Shown: positions 23,666-33,101 of the stretch, one piece after another | Numbering within the stretch: the first letter of the stretch is position 1 | Layout of the letters: every line of letters begins with the position of its first letter | NCBI GenBank assembly: GCA_025463785.1 | Contig: JAODBD010000005.1 | Coordinates: 124,001 to 188,000, forward strand | Source: Glaciihabitans sp. | Lineage (GTDB): Bacteria > Actinomycetota > Actinomycetes > Actinomycetales > Microbacteriaceae | Length of the DNA: 64,000 bases | Reading direction: 5' to 3' | Notes under the pieces: generated by a model | Told to the model about the DNA's origin: nothing | Seen by the model: only the letters and a program-made list of their open reading frames with translations | The model's database searches: none | Program-made: the position numbers and the translations under genes

Positions 23666-24468
23666 GTGGCACTCCGTGGCGACGACAGCGCTGGCGAATA
23701 CAGCGTTGTCGAATACAGCGCGATTCTCAGCTGCAGCAGGCGCTGCGTGTCGACCAGGATGTTCTCCTCTGCCAGCTCGCGAGCGCGCTCCGATTCGTGG
23801 GCCGCGATCGCGTCGACCAGCGCAGACCTCGACCGAATGGATGCCGCAAGCTCGTCCCCCGCGAGCGGTTGCCAAAGCAGGTCGCCGATTTCGACCCGGA
23901 ACTGCTGCTCCTCGTGAGTGAGGCGGGTGGACTGCGCTGCCGCTGCGATTTCGAGAGAGAGCTGGGCATCCGCTCGCCTGCGATCGCCGGGTGTGCCGGC
24001 GGCGCTCAGGCGGTCGACCTGCGTGCGGAGATCGTCGATCTCCTCGGGGAGCGCTCGTTCCGCAGCGAGCCTCGCGGCCATCCCCGAGATTGCTCGCCGG
24101 TGGTCACCGAGCTCGCGGATGTCCTGCGTGCTGAACTCGCGCAGGCGCGGTGGCGGCCCGTCGACATCGTCGTCGACCGGCATGTGTGCGAGCGTGCCTC
24201 CAGCCCTGCCGCGGCGGGTCACGACGAGCCCGCGCTCGCGCAGAGTCGCCAGTGCTTCGCGCAACGTGACTGGCGCCACGCCGAGACGGCGAGACAGCTC
24301 TGACTCGGAGGGCAGCTGTTCGCCGTCGAGGATCAGGCCAAGTCGGATGGCCTGTCCAAGGCGCTGGGCTATCTGGTCGGCACGGCCGGTGGCATCGGTA
24401 TCCGCTCTGAGAATCGCACGGATGGTTGCTGTGGTGAGACCGAACTCGGCCTGGCTCTTGGCTGCCAT
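23662..24468 (-). CDS. GntR/FadR-family transcriptional regulator
   Basis: The preferred start is the ATG at 24468, preceded by GGGAGCGGGGAC and matching where conserved sequence begins (AAKSQAEFGLTTATIRAIL). An upstream ATG at 24543 is the alternative. The winged helix (IAQRLGQAIRLGLILDGEQL, PSESELSRRLGVAPVTLREA) is followed by an FCD-type all-helical effector domain (FSTQDIRELGDHRRAISGMA and onward). It should repress or activate the divergent permease gene in response to a small organic acid or amine. The palindrome at 24545-24560 is the probable operator. Confidence 0.88.
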   Translation of the reverse strand: MAAKSQAEFGLTTATIRAILRADTDATGRADQIAQRLGQAIRLGLILDGEQLPSESELSRRLGVAPVTLREALATLRERGLVVTRRGRAGGTLAHMPVDDDVDGPPPRLREFSTQDIRELGDHRRAISGMAARLAAERALPEEIDDLRTQVDRLSAAGTPGDRRRADAQLSLEIAAAAQSTRLTHEEQQFRVEIGDLLWQPLAGDELAASIRSRSALVDAIAAHESERARELAEENILVDTQRLLQLRIALYSTTLYSPALSSPRSAT

Positions 24469-24536
24469 GCGCTTGTCCCCGCTCCCTGACTCCGTCGTGA
24501 TGGTTCGAAACACGACACTACCGGAACTATTTTCTA

Positions 24537-24564
24537 TTGACATATAAACCTATGGGTTTAGTGT
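24537..24564 (+). promoter_or_regulatory. permease promoter with internal operator palindrome
   Basis: TTGACA (24537-24542) and TAGTGT (24559-24564) are spaced by 16 bases. The palindrome TAAACC-TATG-GGTTTA (24545-24560) fills the spacer. Binding there would block RNA polymerase directly, as expected for the adjacent GntR protein. Confidence 0.65.
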
Positions 24565-24642
24565 TTAGGCGTCACAGTGCTGTGATCCACCCCCGGAGCG
24601 CTCTGCCCGGGATGACGGCCCGAATGAAAACAGGAGTTCGCG

Positions 24643-26271
24643 ATGAAGCAAACCGATGCACAACTCGAGCAATCCCACAGGGATGACTCAGACCATCTGA
24701 ACCGGCTGGGATATCCGCAGGAACTCAAGCGGGTACTCGGATTCTTCGACAATTTCAGTGTTGCATTCTCCTACCTCTCCCCCATGGTCGGTGTGTACTC
24801 GCTGTTCGTGCTCGGCGTCGGAACGGCGGGGCCGAGCTACATCTGGCTCATGGTTCCTGTCGTCGGCTTCATGCTGCTGGTCGCCCTCGTCTTTGGTGAA
24901 CTTGCCAGCCACTACCCCATCGCAGGCGCGCTCTACCAGTACGGCAAGCGCAACGTGGGGCCTGGATACGGCTGGTGGGTCGGCTGGATTTACGGGCTGG
25001 CGCTACTGGTCACGGTTGCGAGCGTAGACACCGGTGTCGTGCCGTACCTGACGACGCTCATCAACAACCTGTTCGGCACGAAGCTCGACGGAACGTCGCA
25101 CGCGACGATCGTCGTCGTGACGATCGCCTTCATCGTCATCCAGACGCTGCTCAACAGTGTCGGAGCCAAAGTCATGGGCATCGTTGCGCGGCTCGGGGTG
25201 TACGTCGAAACCATCGGGACGTTCGGCGTTGCGATCGCGCTGGCGATTGCCGGATTCCATCACGGCTTCGGCTTCCTGTTCAGCTCCAACGGAGCCGAGA
25301 ACCTGAAGACGAACCCGCTCGGCGTCGATTTCGGTGGCAACTGGATCGCCGGAGCCGCGCTCGTTGCGATCCTCGCGCACTCGTACATCTTCTATGGCTT
25401 CGAGTCGGCGGGCGACATCTCCGAGGAAACCAAGCAGGCGTCCCGAGTGGTGCCGCGGGCCATGCGTGGCGCGCTCCTCTATGGCGGAATCGCGTCGTTC
25501 GTGCTCGTTGGTGCGTTGCTGCTGGCGACGCCGAGTTCGGCACACGGCTACAACATCGCGACATCGTTCGCTGGCGGAATCCCGGCGATCCTCGCCCAGT
25601 TGCCCGCGTGGGCGCAGAACCTGTTCCTCCTGGTCGTCTGCATCGCATTCTTCTCCTGTGGAACCGCGGTACAGGGCGCCGGCTCTCGCCTCACCTACTC
25701 GTACTCGCGCGACAACCAGTTGCCGGGTAGCAAGTGGATTCGCAAGGTATCGCCGCGCTTCAACACCCCAATCAATGCGCTGCTGATTGCCGGGATCATC
25801 CCGATCCTCTTTGCGCTGCTGGTTAACATCAACCCGAGTAAGAACGTGAACATCCTGTGGTTCGTGTTCCCGGCAAACGTGAATGCGCTGACTGCGCTCG
25901 TGTCGTTCGGCGTCTCGGGTATCTACCTGTCGTTCCTGCTGACGATCATCGGCTCGATGATCGCGCACGCGCGCGGCTGGAAACCGATGGGGCCGTTCAA
26001 GCTCGGCAGGTGGTACTGGCCGGTGAGTATTCTCGGCGCGGCATATCTCGCCGCAATGTTGATCAACATCGTCATCCCGACCGGGCTGAACAGTCCGCGA
26101 GGAGCGCTGTTCAACTTCGACTGGATCACGCTCATCGTCATGGTCGTGCTGCTGCTGATCGGAGCGATTTACTTCTTCATCGCGCGGCCGGATCGCCGCT
26201 CGCCGAAGCTGCAGGATCTCGACTCCGCCCCGGCCGACTCAGCGGCCCCGGCGCCGGTCAGGACGCCGTAG
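24643..26271 (+). CDS. APC-family amino acid/amine permease
   Basis: The start follows AGGAG. The 542-residue product has twelve or more membrane helices and amino acid-polyamine-organocation features: an N-terminal FDNFSVAFSYLSP region, GWWVGWIYGLALLV and SYIFYGFESAGDISEETKQA. It should import an amino acid, GABA or an amine by cation symport or exchange. The divergent GntR gene with its cache partner and the operator palindrome indicate substrate-induced expression. The gene lies 3.7 kb from the amine catabolic operon, so a related substrate is plausible. The exact substrate cannot be assigned. Confidence 0.9.
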   Translation: MKQTDAQLEQSHRDDSDHLNRLGYPQELKRVLGFFDNFSVAFSYLSPMVGVYSLFVLGVGTAGPSYIWLMVPVVGFMLLVALVFGELASHYPIAGALYQYGKRNVGPGYGWWVGWIYGLALLVTVASVDTGVVPYLTTLINNLFGTKLDGTSHATIVVVTIAFIVIQTLLNSVGAKVMGIVARLGVYVETIGTFGVAIALAIAGFHHGFGFLFSSNGAENLKTNPLGVDFGGNWIAGAALVAILAHSYIFYGFESAGDISEETKQASRVVPRAMRGALLYGGIASFVLVGALLLATPSSAHGYNIATSFAGGIPAILAQLPAWAQNLFLLVVCIAFFSCGTAVQGAGSRLTYSYSRDNQLPGSKWIRKVSPRFNTPINALLIAGIIPILFALLVNINPSKNVNILWFVFPANVNALTALVSFGVSGIYLSFLLTIIGSMIAHARGWKPMGPFKLGRWYWPVSILGAAYLAAMLINIVIPTGLNSPRGALFNFDWITLIVMVVLLLIGAIYFFIARPDRRSPKLQDLDSAPADSAAPAPVRTP

Positions 26272-26324
26272 CGCGCTATCGCCCCAGTGCTGCCGCTACC
26301 CGGGCGGCAGGCGACGACCCCCAC

Positions 26325-26390
26325 TAGCTGCTCGTGATTTTCAGGAACGCCTCCGCAAAAGGACGCCATCCTGAAAATCACGAGTAGCTA
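26325..26390. repeat. 22-bp inverted repeat at a convergent junction
   Basis: CTCGTGATTTTCAGGA (26331-26346) and its exact complement (26369-26384) flank a 22-base spacer, with TAGCTG/TAGCTA extending the arms by six bases with one mismatch. A bidirectional terminator is possible; there is no T-run. Confidence 0.85.
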
Positions 26391-26482
26391 GATGCAAGCG
26401 AGTAGCTAGATATAAGCGGGTAGCTAGATACACGAGCAGCTAGCTACACGGGCAGCTAGATATAAACGAGCAGCTGGATATG
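26382..26482. repeat. six tandem units, period 15-18 bp
   Basis: GAGTAGCTAGATGCAAGC, GAGTAGCTAGATATAAGC and four further copies follow directly. The array begins inside the right arm of the inverted repeat, so it appears to have grown from that arm. Confidence 0.9.
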
Positions 26483-26535
26483 AAACTGACGGAGGTTGTT
26501 GACGGCCGGGTCTTCCTTGGGAAGGAAGGTTCCAT

Positions 26536-26592
26536 GACATCAGTTACCTCAGACATCAGTTGCCTCAGACATCAGCTACATCAGCTATCTCA
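26536..26592. repeat. 16-bp tandem units overlapping the adnB stop
   Basis: GACATCAGTTACCTCA is repeated (26536-26551, 26552-26567) and then decays into GACATCAGCTA and CATCAGCTATCTCA, the last containing the adnB stop codon on the minus strand. Confidence 0.8.
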
Positions 26593-29500
26593 GCGCCGCT
26601 CGCCACCTCTCGATGAGCTCCTGCTCGTCGTAGAGGTGGTCGGGCGGGATGATCCTGTCTTCGGCCACGTAATAGAACACGGCGTCGATGAGGGCGGGAT
26701 CGATGCCGCGCCATTGCGCGTATGCGAGCCGGTACAGGGCCAACTGGAGCTGTTTCTGGTCGAGGTCTTCGGCATCCCGAGGCGCCTTGCCGGTCTTCCA
26801 GTCGACGACCTGGTAACGGCTCGGGCCGCCGTCTGCCGAGGGCACAACAGCACCCGTCGGAGGCACGGAAGCACCCCCCGAACCCACCGAAGCACCCGTC
26901 GAGGGCACGGCGTAGACCGCGTCGATCTTGCAGATGATGATCTGCCCGTCGAGGATCAGGTGAATCTCCCGTTCGACGTCGATCGGCTTGAGGCTTGCCC
27001 ACGGAGAGTGCTCGAAGGTTCGCTGCAGCGCCGCGAGTTGCTCTGAATCGATTGGGGCGTCATCCGTGTCGCTCTCGGTCGCAAGCGTGTCGAGCTCCTC
27101 GAAGGAGCCGCCGACGCCCGCGCGCTGCTCGACCCAGCTGTGGAACAGCGTGCCGAGCCTCGTGGCACGGTATGGCTTCTCGGGCATAGGTCGACGCAGG
27201 GATCGCGCGACGGATGCCGGGTCGGTCACGAACTCCTTGAACCGGGATGCCGGAACTCGGCTCGGCACCTCGACATAGCTGTTCGCATCGAGCCGCGCCG
27301 CGCGTTCCGCCAGCAGCAACTCAAGTTCGTCGCCCCAGCGCCCGGTCGCCGCGGGGTCGGCGGCGCGCACGGCGGACGCTGCGGACTCGACGCGACCGCG
27401 CCGGTTGCCGAGGGGATCGAGCGGCCAGCTCACGACATCCACCTCGTCGCCGAGCGGGTTGGCCTCATTCTCGGTGCCAGTCGGGAGCGTCGCAATGACG
27501 CCGGCGGTGGCGAGTTCCGCAAGGAACGGACTCGGCCCGCGCGGCTTGGTCTGGCTCGACCAGAACGAGCCGCTGAGCAGAAGTGAGTGACGTGCGCGCG
27601 TGACCGCGACGTAGGCGAGGCGCCGCTCCTCGAGTTCGTGGCGTTCGCGCACGAGCTCGGCGAACGCGGCCTTCGACTCGAGGAGTTCTTTGCGTGTCTC
27701 GACGAGTTCCCACAGGAATTCGGGCAGCTCGGCGGCATCCCCGCGGAACGGCCACGGCAGCGAACCGAACGTGAGCCAGCCGTTGAAGCCCTCCAGCGGC
27801 TTGGACGGCAGCTCGTCTTCGACCAGCCGCGGCACTACTACGGCGTCCCACTCGAGCCCTTTGGCACCATGGATCGTCAGGATCTGCACGGTGCCGGGCT
27901 CGGGGTCTTCGGGCCGCGGGGAGAGCCCGTCGCGCCACTCGGCCTCACGCAGCCAGCCGAGGAATCCGCTCAGGCTCGCGCCATCGTCGACCGCGAGGTA
28001 GCCGCTGAGTGCGTCGAAGAACGCCTCCATGTTTGCACCGCCGAGCGCACGGAACTCGTTCGCAACGACCTCGATATCAAGCTGGAGTTCCTGCTCGACC
28101 AGCGTGACGTAGTCGAGCAGATCGAGCCCTGCGCGCGAGCGCAGCCGTGCAAACATGAGCCCCGCCTCGCGCAGCCGTGCGAGACCCAGCTCGCTGAATC
28201 CGGCGAGCATGGTGTGCTCCGGCCTGGCATGCGCAATGAAGTCCAGCGCGTCGACTATCGACCCACCCTCACCCTCCGCGACCGAGTCGCGCAGGCGCTT
28301 CAGCACGTCGTCGTCAAGCGGATGCTGGGCGTAATCGCGCTTGTTCAGCCAGGATGCCACGGTGCGAAGCACACGCAGGTCGCGCACCCCGATCCGCCAG
28401 CGCGATCCCGCCAGAAGTCGAATCAGTTCGCTTCCCGCGGTCGGATTGTTGAGCACAGCCAGTGCACTCACGAGGTCGGCAATTTCGGGTTCGCCGAGCA
28501 GGCCGCCCACCCCGAGCACGTGGTAGGGAATGTCGTGCCTGCGCAGAGCCTCGATGAAGTGGACCTGATTTTTGCGGGCACGGAACAGCATCGCGGCCGT
28601 CGGCGGCTCGCCCGTCTCGGTTGGCGCGGCCAGCTGATTGCGCATCCAGACGGCGGCCGTCTCTGCTTCGTCAAGTACGGTCTCCTCGAATGCCACATCG
28701 ACCGGCAAGTCGGATGCCTTCGGCCCCGCGGCAAGTCGCTCAACCCGCACCCTCGTGTGAGGCAGCAGAGGTTCGACGAGCGAATTCGCGACCGCGAGGA
28801 TGCCGTGGCCGTTACGCCAGCTCGTCGCGAGGTTGAACTCCCCCGCCTTGCCTGCGGCGAACTGTCGACCGAACGATTCAAGGTTGGCGGCGCTCGCCCC
28901 GCGCCAGCCGTAGATCGATTGGTTGGGGTCGCCGACCGCCATGACCGGATGTTCGGCGAACAGCTCGGCCAGCAGCCAGGTCTGCACGACGCTGGTGTCC
29001 TGGTATTCGTCGAGCAGCACTACCCGGTACTGCTCGCGGAAGTCGGCGCGGATGCGCGGCGTCGATCGCACAATCTCGAGCGCCAGCGCCACCTGGTCGG
29101 AGAACTCGACGAACCCGCGCCGCTTCTTGGCGTCGGCAAACTGCCCGGCGAGGTCGAGCAGCACGTCGAGGCTACCGACGGTGCTGGCGAGCACGGCGGC
29201 GTCCTCGTAGGGGTAACGACCGCCGGGGGGCAGGTCGGCGAGCCCCGCGAAACGGTGGGCCAGGCTGCGGACATCCTCGGCATCCACGATGTTCTCGCCG
29301 AGCGCTGCGCTGAGTGCCAAAACGGCCTTGGTGACCGCGTCGACACTCTTTCCGAGCTCGACGAGCCGTTCATCGCTGCTCGCAACAGTGATGGACCGCG
29401 CGAGCTGCCAGGCGGATGCCGCCCCCAGCACCGCGCCGTCACCCTCGCGTCCGATGAGCATGGCGTTGTCGCGGTAGATGGTGTTCGCGAAAGAGTTGTA

Positions 29501-29887
29501 GGTGGAGACCTGCGGAACTTCGAACGCGTCGTAGTCGGCCGCCACGAGGCCCTTGGCCGCGAGCTGCTCGATGCGTGTGCGGATACGCACGGCGAGTTCG
29601 CCTGCCGCCTTACGGGTGAACGTGAGGCCCAGGACCTCGCTCGGCCGAACCAGCCGATTGGCGAGGAGCCACAGCACGCGGTTGGCCATAGTCTCGGTCT
29701 TGCCGCTGCCCGCACCGGCCACGACGAGCGCCGGGGCGAGCGGCGCCTCGATGACCGCGCGCTGCTGTTCGGTCGGGCGCGGCAGCCCGAGCACGTCGGC
29801 GATGGTATTGGCGTCGATGATGCTGGCGTCAATGCTGTTGGCGTCAATGCTGCCGGCGCCGATATTGCCGACGCCGACCTCAGTCAC
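26585..29887 (-). CDS. adnB: AdnB subunit of AdnAB helicase-nuclease
   Basis: The 1100-residue protein starts at a GTG overlapping the adnA end by 8 bases. It has a UvrD-like motor (Walker A VVAGAGSGKTETMANRVLW, Walker B VVLLDEYQDTSVVQ, SIYGWRGASAANLE, LTIHGAKGLEWDAVVVPRLV, YVAVTRARHSLLL) and a C-terminal RecB-like nuclease with YQVVDWKTGKAP. AdnAB resects double-strand breaks in actinobacteria and replaces RecBCD; AdnB is the main motor. The N-terminus carries five 15-bp repeats encoding SIDAN-like units. A Gly/Ser/Pro-rich insertion precedes the nuclease motif (ASVGSGGASVPPTGAVVPSA). Confidence 0.94.
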   Translation of the reverse strand: MTEVGVGNIGAGSIDANSIDASIIDANTIADVLGLPRPTEQQRAVIEAPLAPALVVAGAGSGKTETMANRVLWLLANRLVRPSEVLGLTFTRKAAGELAVRIRTRIEQLAAKGLVAADYDAFEVPQVSTYNSFANTIYRDNAMLIGREGDGAVLGAASAWQLARSITVASSDERLVELGKSVDAVTKAVLALSAALGENIVDAEDVRSLAHRFAGLADLPPGGRYPYEDAAVLASTVGSLDVLLDLAGQFADAKKRRGFVEFSDQVALALEIVRSTPRIRADFREQYRVVLLDEYQDTSVVQTWLLAELFAEHPVMAVGDPNQSIYGWRGASAANLESFGRQFAAGKAGEFNLATSWRNGHGILAVANSLVEPLLPHTRVRVERLAAGPKASDLPVDVAFEETVLDEAETAAVWMRNQLAAPTETGEPPTAAMLFRARKNQVHFIEALRRHDIPYHVLGVGGLLGEPEIADLVSALAVLNNPTAGSELIRLLAGSRWRIGVRDLRVLRTVASWLNKRDYAQHPLDDDVLKRLRDSVAEGEGGSIVDALDFIAHARPEHTMLAGFSELGLARLREAGLMFARLRSRAGLDLLDYVTLVEQELQLDIEVVANEFRALGGANMEAFFDALSGYLAVDDGASLSGFLGWLREAEWRDGLSPRPEDPEPGTVQILTIHGAKGLEWDAVVVPRLVEDELPSKPLEGFNGWLTFGSLPWPFRGDAAELPEFLWELVETRKELLESKAAFAELVRERHELEERRLAYVAVTRARHSLLLSGSFWSSQTKPRGPSPFLAELATAGVIATLPTGTENEANPLGDEVDVVSWPLDPLGNRRGRVESAASAVRAADPAATGRWGDELELLLAERAARLDANSYVEVPSRVPASRFKEFVTDPASVARSLRRPMPEKPYRATRLGTLFHSWVEQRAGVGGSFEELDTLATESDTDDAPIDSEQLAALQRTFEHSPWASLKPIDVEREIHLILDGQIIICKIDAVYAVPSTGASVGSGGASVPPTGAVVPSADGGPSRYQVVDWKTGKAPRDAEDLDQKQLQLALYRLAYAQWRGIDPALIDAVFYYVAEDRIIPPDHLYDEQELIERWRAALR
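29808..29882 (-). repeat. five 15-bp in-frame repeats at the adnB 5' end
   Basis: On the plus strand the units are TTGGCGTCGATGATG, CTGGCGTCAATGCTG, TTGGCGTCAATGCTG and two weaker copies. They encode GSIDANSIDASIIDAN at the extreme N-terminus of AdnB, before the conserved helicase fold. Confidence 0.9.
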
Positions 29888-32800
29888 TCGACACCGCCCT
29901 CACCCGATGGATCGAGAGCGCGTTGGTGCCGCCCGTCCACGATTTGACGTCGCGCAGGCCGACGAACTCGGCGAGCGCCATCCCCGCTGCTGCCTGTCGA
30001 ATGCGCATCCGGAACCCCTCGAGCTGCTCGTCATCGAGCGGCGCCTGAATGCCCTCGCGATACAGTTTTGACTTGATGCCCTTCTTCACGAACAGCAGCT
30101 TGGCGCCGCCCGAGTGGTGCTCGCCGAGGTCTGCGAGAAATTCATCGAGCACGCCCTGCGCGTAGGCGAGCTGGTAGATGCCGAGCTGGGGATGCTCGTT
30201 GACACGCTGCTGGTTGGTAATAGCTGCGCCCGTCTTCAGGTCGACAATGACGACCGAGCCATCCGGCGAGCGCTCGACACGGTCGATCGACCCGTTTACA
30301 TCGGCCTGGTCGATGGCGAGCTTAAACCGGCTCTCCGCTCCGACCAGCGTCTTGCCCTCACGCTGGAAGTCGGCGAGGTACTCGGCGATGCCGGCGGCGA
30401 GCGTGCGTGCCGCACGTTTCTGGGTCTCCGCCATCCAGTCGGACTCGAACAGCAACTCGCCCCAGCGGGCCTCCACGGCGGCCCACACGGTGTCGATGCT
30501 CGGGTCGGTGGCACTCTCCATCGCCCAGTGCAGGATCGTGCCGAGCCCCATGCTGGTCGACGGTTCGCTGCCCGCGATCGACTCGATGAACCAGTCGAGC
30601 GGAGAGTCTTCGAACTTCTGCAACTGGGACGGCGACACCGGCACACGCTCATCGTCGAGAAACAGCGGCTCACTCGTCGACGGCTCGATGAGCCCGTGCC
30701 AGTCGCTCGGGTCTGCGCCCGGTACTTGCTCGGCTGCGAGTCTCGCGAGAGCACCCGCGGCGCCGGCACCATCACCACGGGTGGTGAGCTCACGCCGAAG
30801 CCTGCCCGTGAGCCCCCGCAGTGACAGCGGAGGCATCGAGGACGTATCGATGGATGCCGCACCCGCCGGAACAAGGGACAGGAAGACACTCGCCGCCTCG
30901 TCGTCATTCGCGACGGCAGCCAGCACCACCGCGCTCCGCGCGCGTGACACCGCGAGTGCGAACATCCGCAGCTCATCGTCGAGGACAACCTTGCGCTCGT
31001 CGATGTCGCCCGCAGCAAACCCGGTCGCTGCGCGCACCAGATCCTGTGCGCCGAGCAGCGAGCCGCGGAGACGGCGGTTGGGCCACGCGCCCTCCTGCAG
31101 CCCGGCGACGACGACGGTGTCGAACTCGAGCCCGACCGTGCCGGAGGGGGTCGTCACGAGTACGGCCTCATCGTTGGGCTGCGGCGTCAGCGTGTCTTCG
31201 GGAACATCCGCATCGAGCACGGCGTCGAGAAACAGCACGGCGGCGTCGTCCGGGCGGCGCTCAACAAAACGCTTCGCTGCCGTGAACAGCGCGAGCACAC
31301 CGTCGAGATTGGCGTTGGCCTCGGCGGCCGTGATGCCGGCGTTGAGCGCCTGGTCTCGCCAGTCGTCGGCGAGCTTGCTGCGATCCCAGGTCAACCAGAG
31401 CAGCTCTTCGATGGTGGCACCGTCATCACCGGCCGCGGCCAGTGCGGCGAGGATCTGCGCGAGCCGGTCGGCGCTGCGCCCGATGCGATGGTCGATGGTT
31501 GCGAATCGGCCCGGTGCCGCTAGCGCCTCCACCAGCAGCTCGTCGCTCGCCCGATTGCCGCCACCCGCAAGTTCATCTGCGCGCAGTGCCAGCCGAAGGC
31601 GGCGCAGGGCGAGGCGGTCGATGCCACCGAATGGCCCGAGCAGCATTTCGGTCACGACGGGCGCGGTGAGGGCGCTGCGGCCAATTCCGACATCCACGAT
31701 TGTCAGAAGCGATCGGGCAGCGCGATCGTCGCGCAGTGCAGTGCCACCGACACTCGTGCGTGCCGGCACTTCTGCGAGAGCCAGCGCCCGGCGGATGACA
31801 GCGGTCTGGGCGCCGCTGCGCACGATGACCGCCATCTCATTCCACGGGACGCCGTGCATCAAGTGACGTTCGCGCAGCTGCCGTGCGATTGTCGCGAGTT
31901 GGCGCCCGGGCGTCAGCGTGATCGCCTGTGCGATCGGGCGCGCGTCATCAAGACCTGCCGCCGTTGCCCGCCGCTGCGAGCCGGCAGCAGCCGTGCCGAT
32001 GCGCTCCGTAATACTCGACGTGAAAGCGCGCAACGCCGGGCCCTGCCGGTGCACACGGTCGAGAACGAGAGTCTGGATGCCTGGGTCGCCGAGCACACTG
32101 GCCAGACGCCCCAGGGCATCCGGCTCGCCCCCGCGAAACGCGTTTGCGGCGACATCCGGATCGCCGAATGCGATCACGCCGACTCCCCTCGACTGGAGCG
32201 CCCGGATAATCGCCAGCGTCGATTCCGTTGCTTCCTGCAGGTCGTCGACGACAACGAGGCGCAGGCGCTCGACCCGCTCCCCCGGTGAACCCGTGCCGAT
32301 GGCGACGGAAGCAAATTGGGCCAGCTCTGCCGCGTCGAGATGGCTTGGACGCGCAACGCCGATGACCACGAGATATTCGTCGATGAAGTCTGCCGCCGCC
32401 GCCCACTCGGGCCGGCCGTGCGACGCCGCGAGCTCACGCAGCCGCGCGGGAGGCAGACCGTACTCCGTCGCCCGCATGATGAAGTCGCGAAGTTCGGTTC
32501 GGAACCCCCGCAGTCGACGAACATCAGGGCCCAGCTCCTCGGGCCAGGCCGGACCGGTTGCCTCCAGCAGATGCCCCTCGATGAGCCCCGCGATGTCGAC
32601 ATCCTGGTCGCCGCCCGTCACGAGCCGCGGTGCCTCAGCGCCGGCGACTCGCGCGGCGTTGCCCACGATCTCAAAGGCGAGCGAGTTAACCGTCCGCGCG
32701 AGTGGACCGTTGGTCGCCACCCCGAGCCGGAGGGCGAGGGCATCCCGAAGCCGTGTTGCGGATGCTCGCGTCGGAGTCAGCACCACGATCTCGTCTGGCG

Positions 32801-32990
32801 ACCAGCCGCGCGTCAACACCCTGTCGGCAACGAGTTCGATGATGGTCGCAGTTTTGCCCGTGCCCGGTGCGCCGATTACGGCGGCGGATGCGGCATCCGG
32901 CAGTTCGATCACTGCACGTTGCGAAGAATCGAGCGTCGGGATGGCCGTGCTCGCGCCGCGCAACACGCGTTCGAAACCGAGGATCGCCAT
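29880..32990 (-). CDS. adnA: AdnA subunit of AdnAB helicase-nuclease
   Basis: The preferred start is the ATG at 32990, seven bases after TAACTT (leaderless); an ATG at 33020 in the same frame is the alternative. The product has about 1036 residues. A UvrD-like motor domain shows Walker A GAPGTGKTATII and a Walker B-like LVVVDDLQEATEST. It ends in a RecB-family nuclease module with VVIVDLKTGAAITNQQ. AdnA pairs with AdnB for end resection. The gene order adnA-adnB beside the nudC/uvrD2 block and DUF3107 is that of M. tuberculosis Rv3202c-Rv3201c. Confidence 0.93.
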   Translation of the reverse strand: MAILGFERVLRGASTAIPTLDSSQRAVIELPDAASAAVIGAPGTGKTATIIELVADRVLTRGWSPDEIVVLTPTRASATRLRDALALRLGVATNGPLARTVNSLAFEIVGNAARVAGAEAPRLVTGGDQDVDIAGLIEGHLLEATGPAWPEELGPDVRRLRGFRTELRDFIMRATEYGLPPARLRELAASHGRPEWAAAADFIDEYLVVIGVARPSHLDAAELAQFASVAIGTGSPGERVERLRLVVVDDLQEATESTLAIIRALQSRGVGVIAFGDPDVAANAFRGGEPDALGRLASVLGDPGIQTLVLDRVHRQGPALRAFTSSITERIGTAAAGSQRRATAAGLDDARPIAQAITLTPGRQLATIARQLRERHLMHGVPWNEMAVIVRSGAQTAVIRRALALAEVPARTSVGGTALRDDRAARSLLTIVDVGIGRSALTAPVVTEMLLGPFGGIDRLALRRLRLALRADELAGGGNRASDELLVEALAAPGRFATIDHRIGRSADRLAQILAALAAAGDDGATIEELLWLTWDRSKLADDWRDQALNAGITAAEANANLDGVLALFTAAKRFVERRPDDAAVLFLDAVLDADVPEDTLTPQPNDEAVLVTTPSGTVGLEFDTVVVAGLQEGAWPNRRLRGSLLGAQDLVRAATGFAAGDIDERKVVLDDELRMFALAVSRARSAVVLAAVANDDEAASVFLSLVPAGAASIDTSSMPPLSLRGLTGRLRRELTTRGDGAGAAGALARLAAEQVPGADPSDWHGLIEPSTSEPLFLDDERVPVSPSQLQKFEDSPLDWFIESIAGSEPSTSMGLGTILHWAMESATDPSIDTVWAAVEARWGELLFESDWMAETQKRAARTLAAGIAEYLADFQREGKTLVGAESRFKLAIDQADVNGSIDRVERSPDGSVVIVDLKTGAAITNQQRVNEHPQLGIYQLAYAQGVLDEFLADLGEHHSGGAKLLFVKKGIKSKLYREGIQAPLDDEQLEGFRMRIRQAAAGMALAEFVGLRDVKSWTGGTNALSIHRVRAVSSD

Positions 32991-33101
32991 GTACGCAAAG
33001 TTAGCGGACAGCGACGACATCCGCCCCGCCGCGCACCCGCTCGGTTCTGCCGACAGAGAAACGTCGTGAACGCGCGAAACGAACTGTCGTAACCTTATGG
33101 C

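Larger units (their letters stand above)
26272..26584. other. repeat-filled convergent gap between permease and adnB
   Basis: There is no gene in these 313 bases. In order it holds a 22-bp inverted repeat (26325-26390), six 15-18 bp tandem units (26382-26482), a CTTCCTT-GGG-AAGGAAG hairpin (about 26512-26528) and a second tandem array (26536-26592) that runs into the adnB stop. Confidence 0.8.

Noticed and set aside
26382..26482. Possible CRISPR array
   Set aside because: The units are contiguous, 15-18 bp long, without spacers and with no cas genes nearby; it is a simple tandem repeat.
27587..29947. Open plus-strand frame of 786 codons opposite adnB
   Set aside because: It is antisense to clear helicase coding sequence, has an Arg/His/Val-rich composition typical of the complementary frame of high-GC genes, and no recognisable domain.
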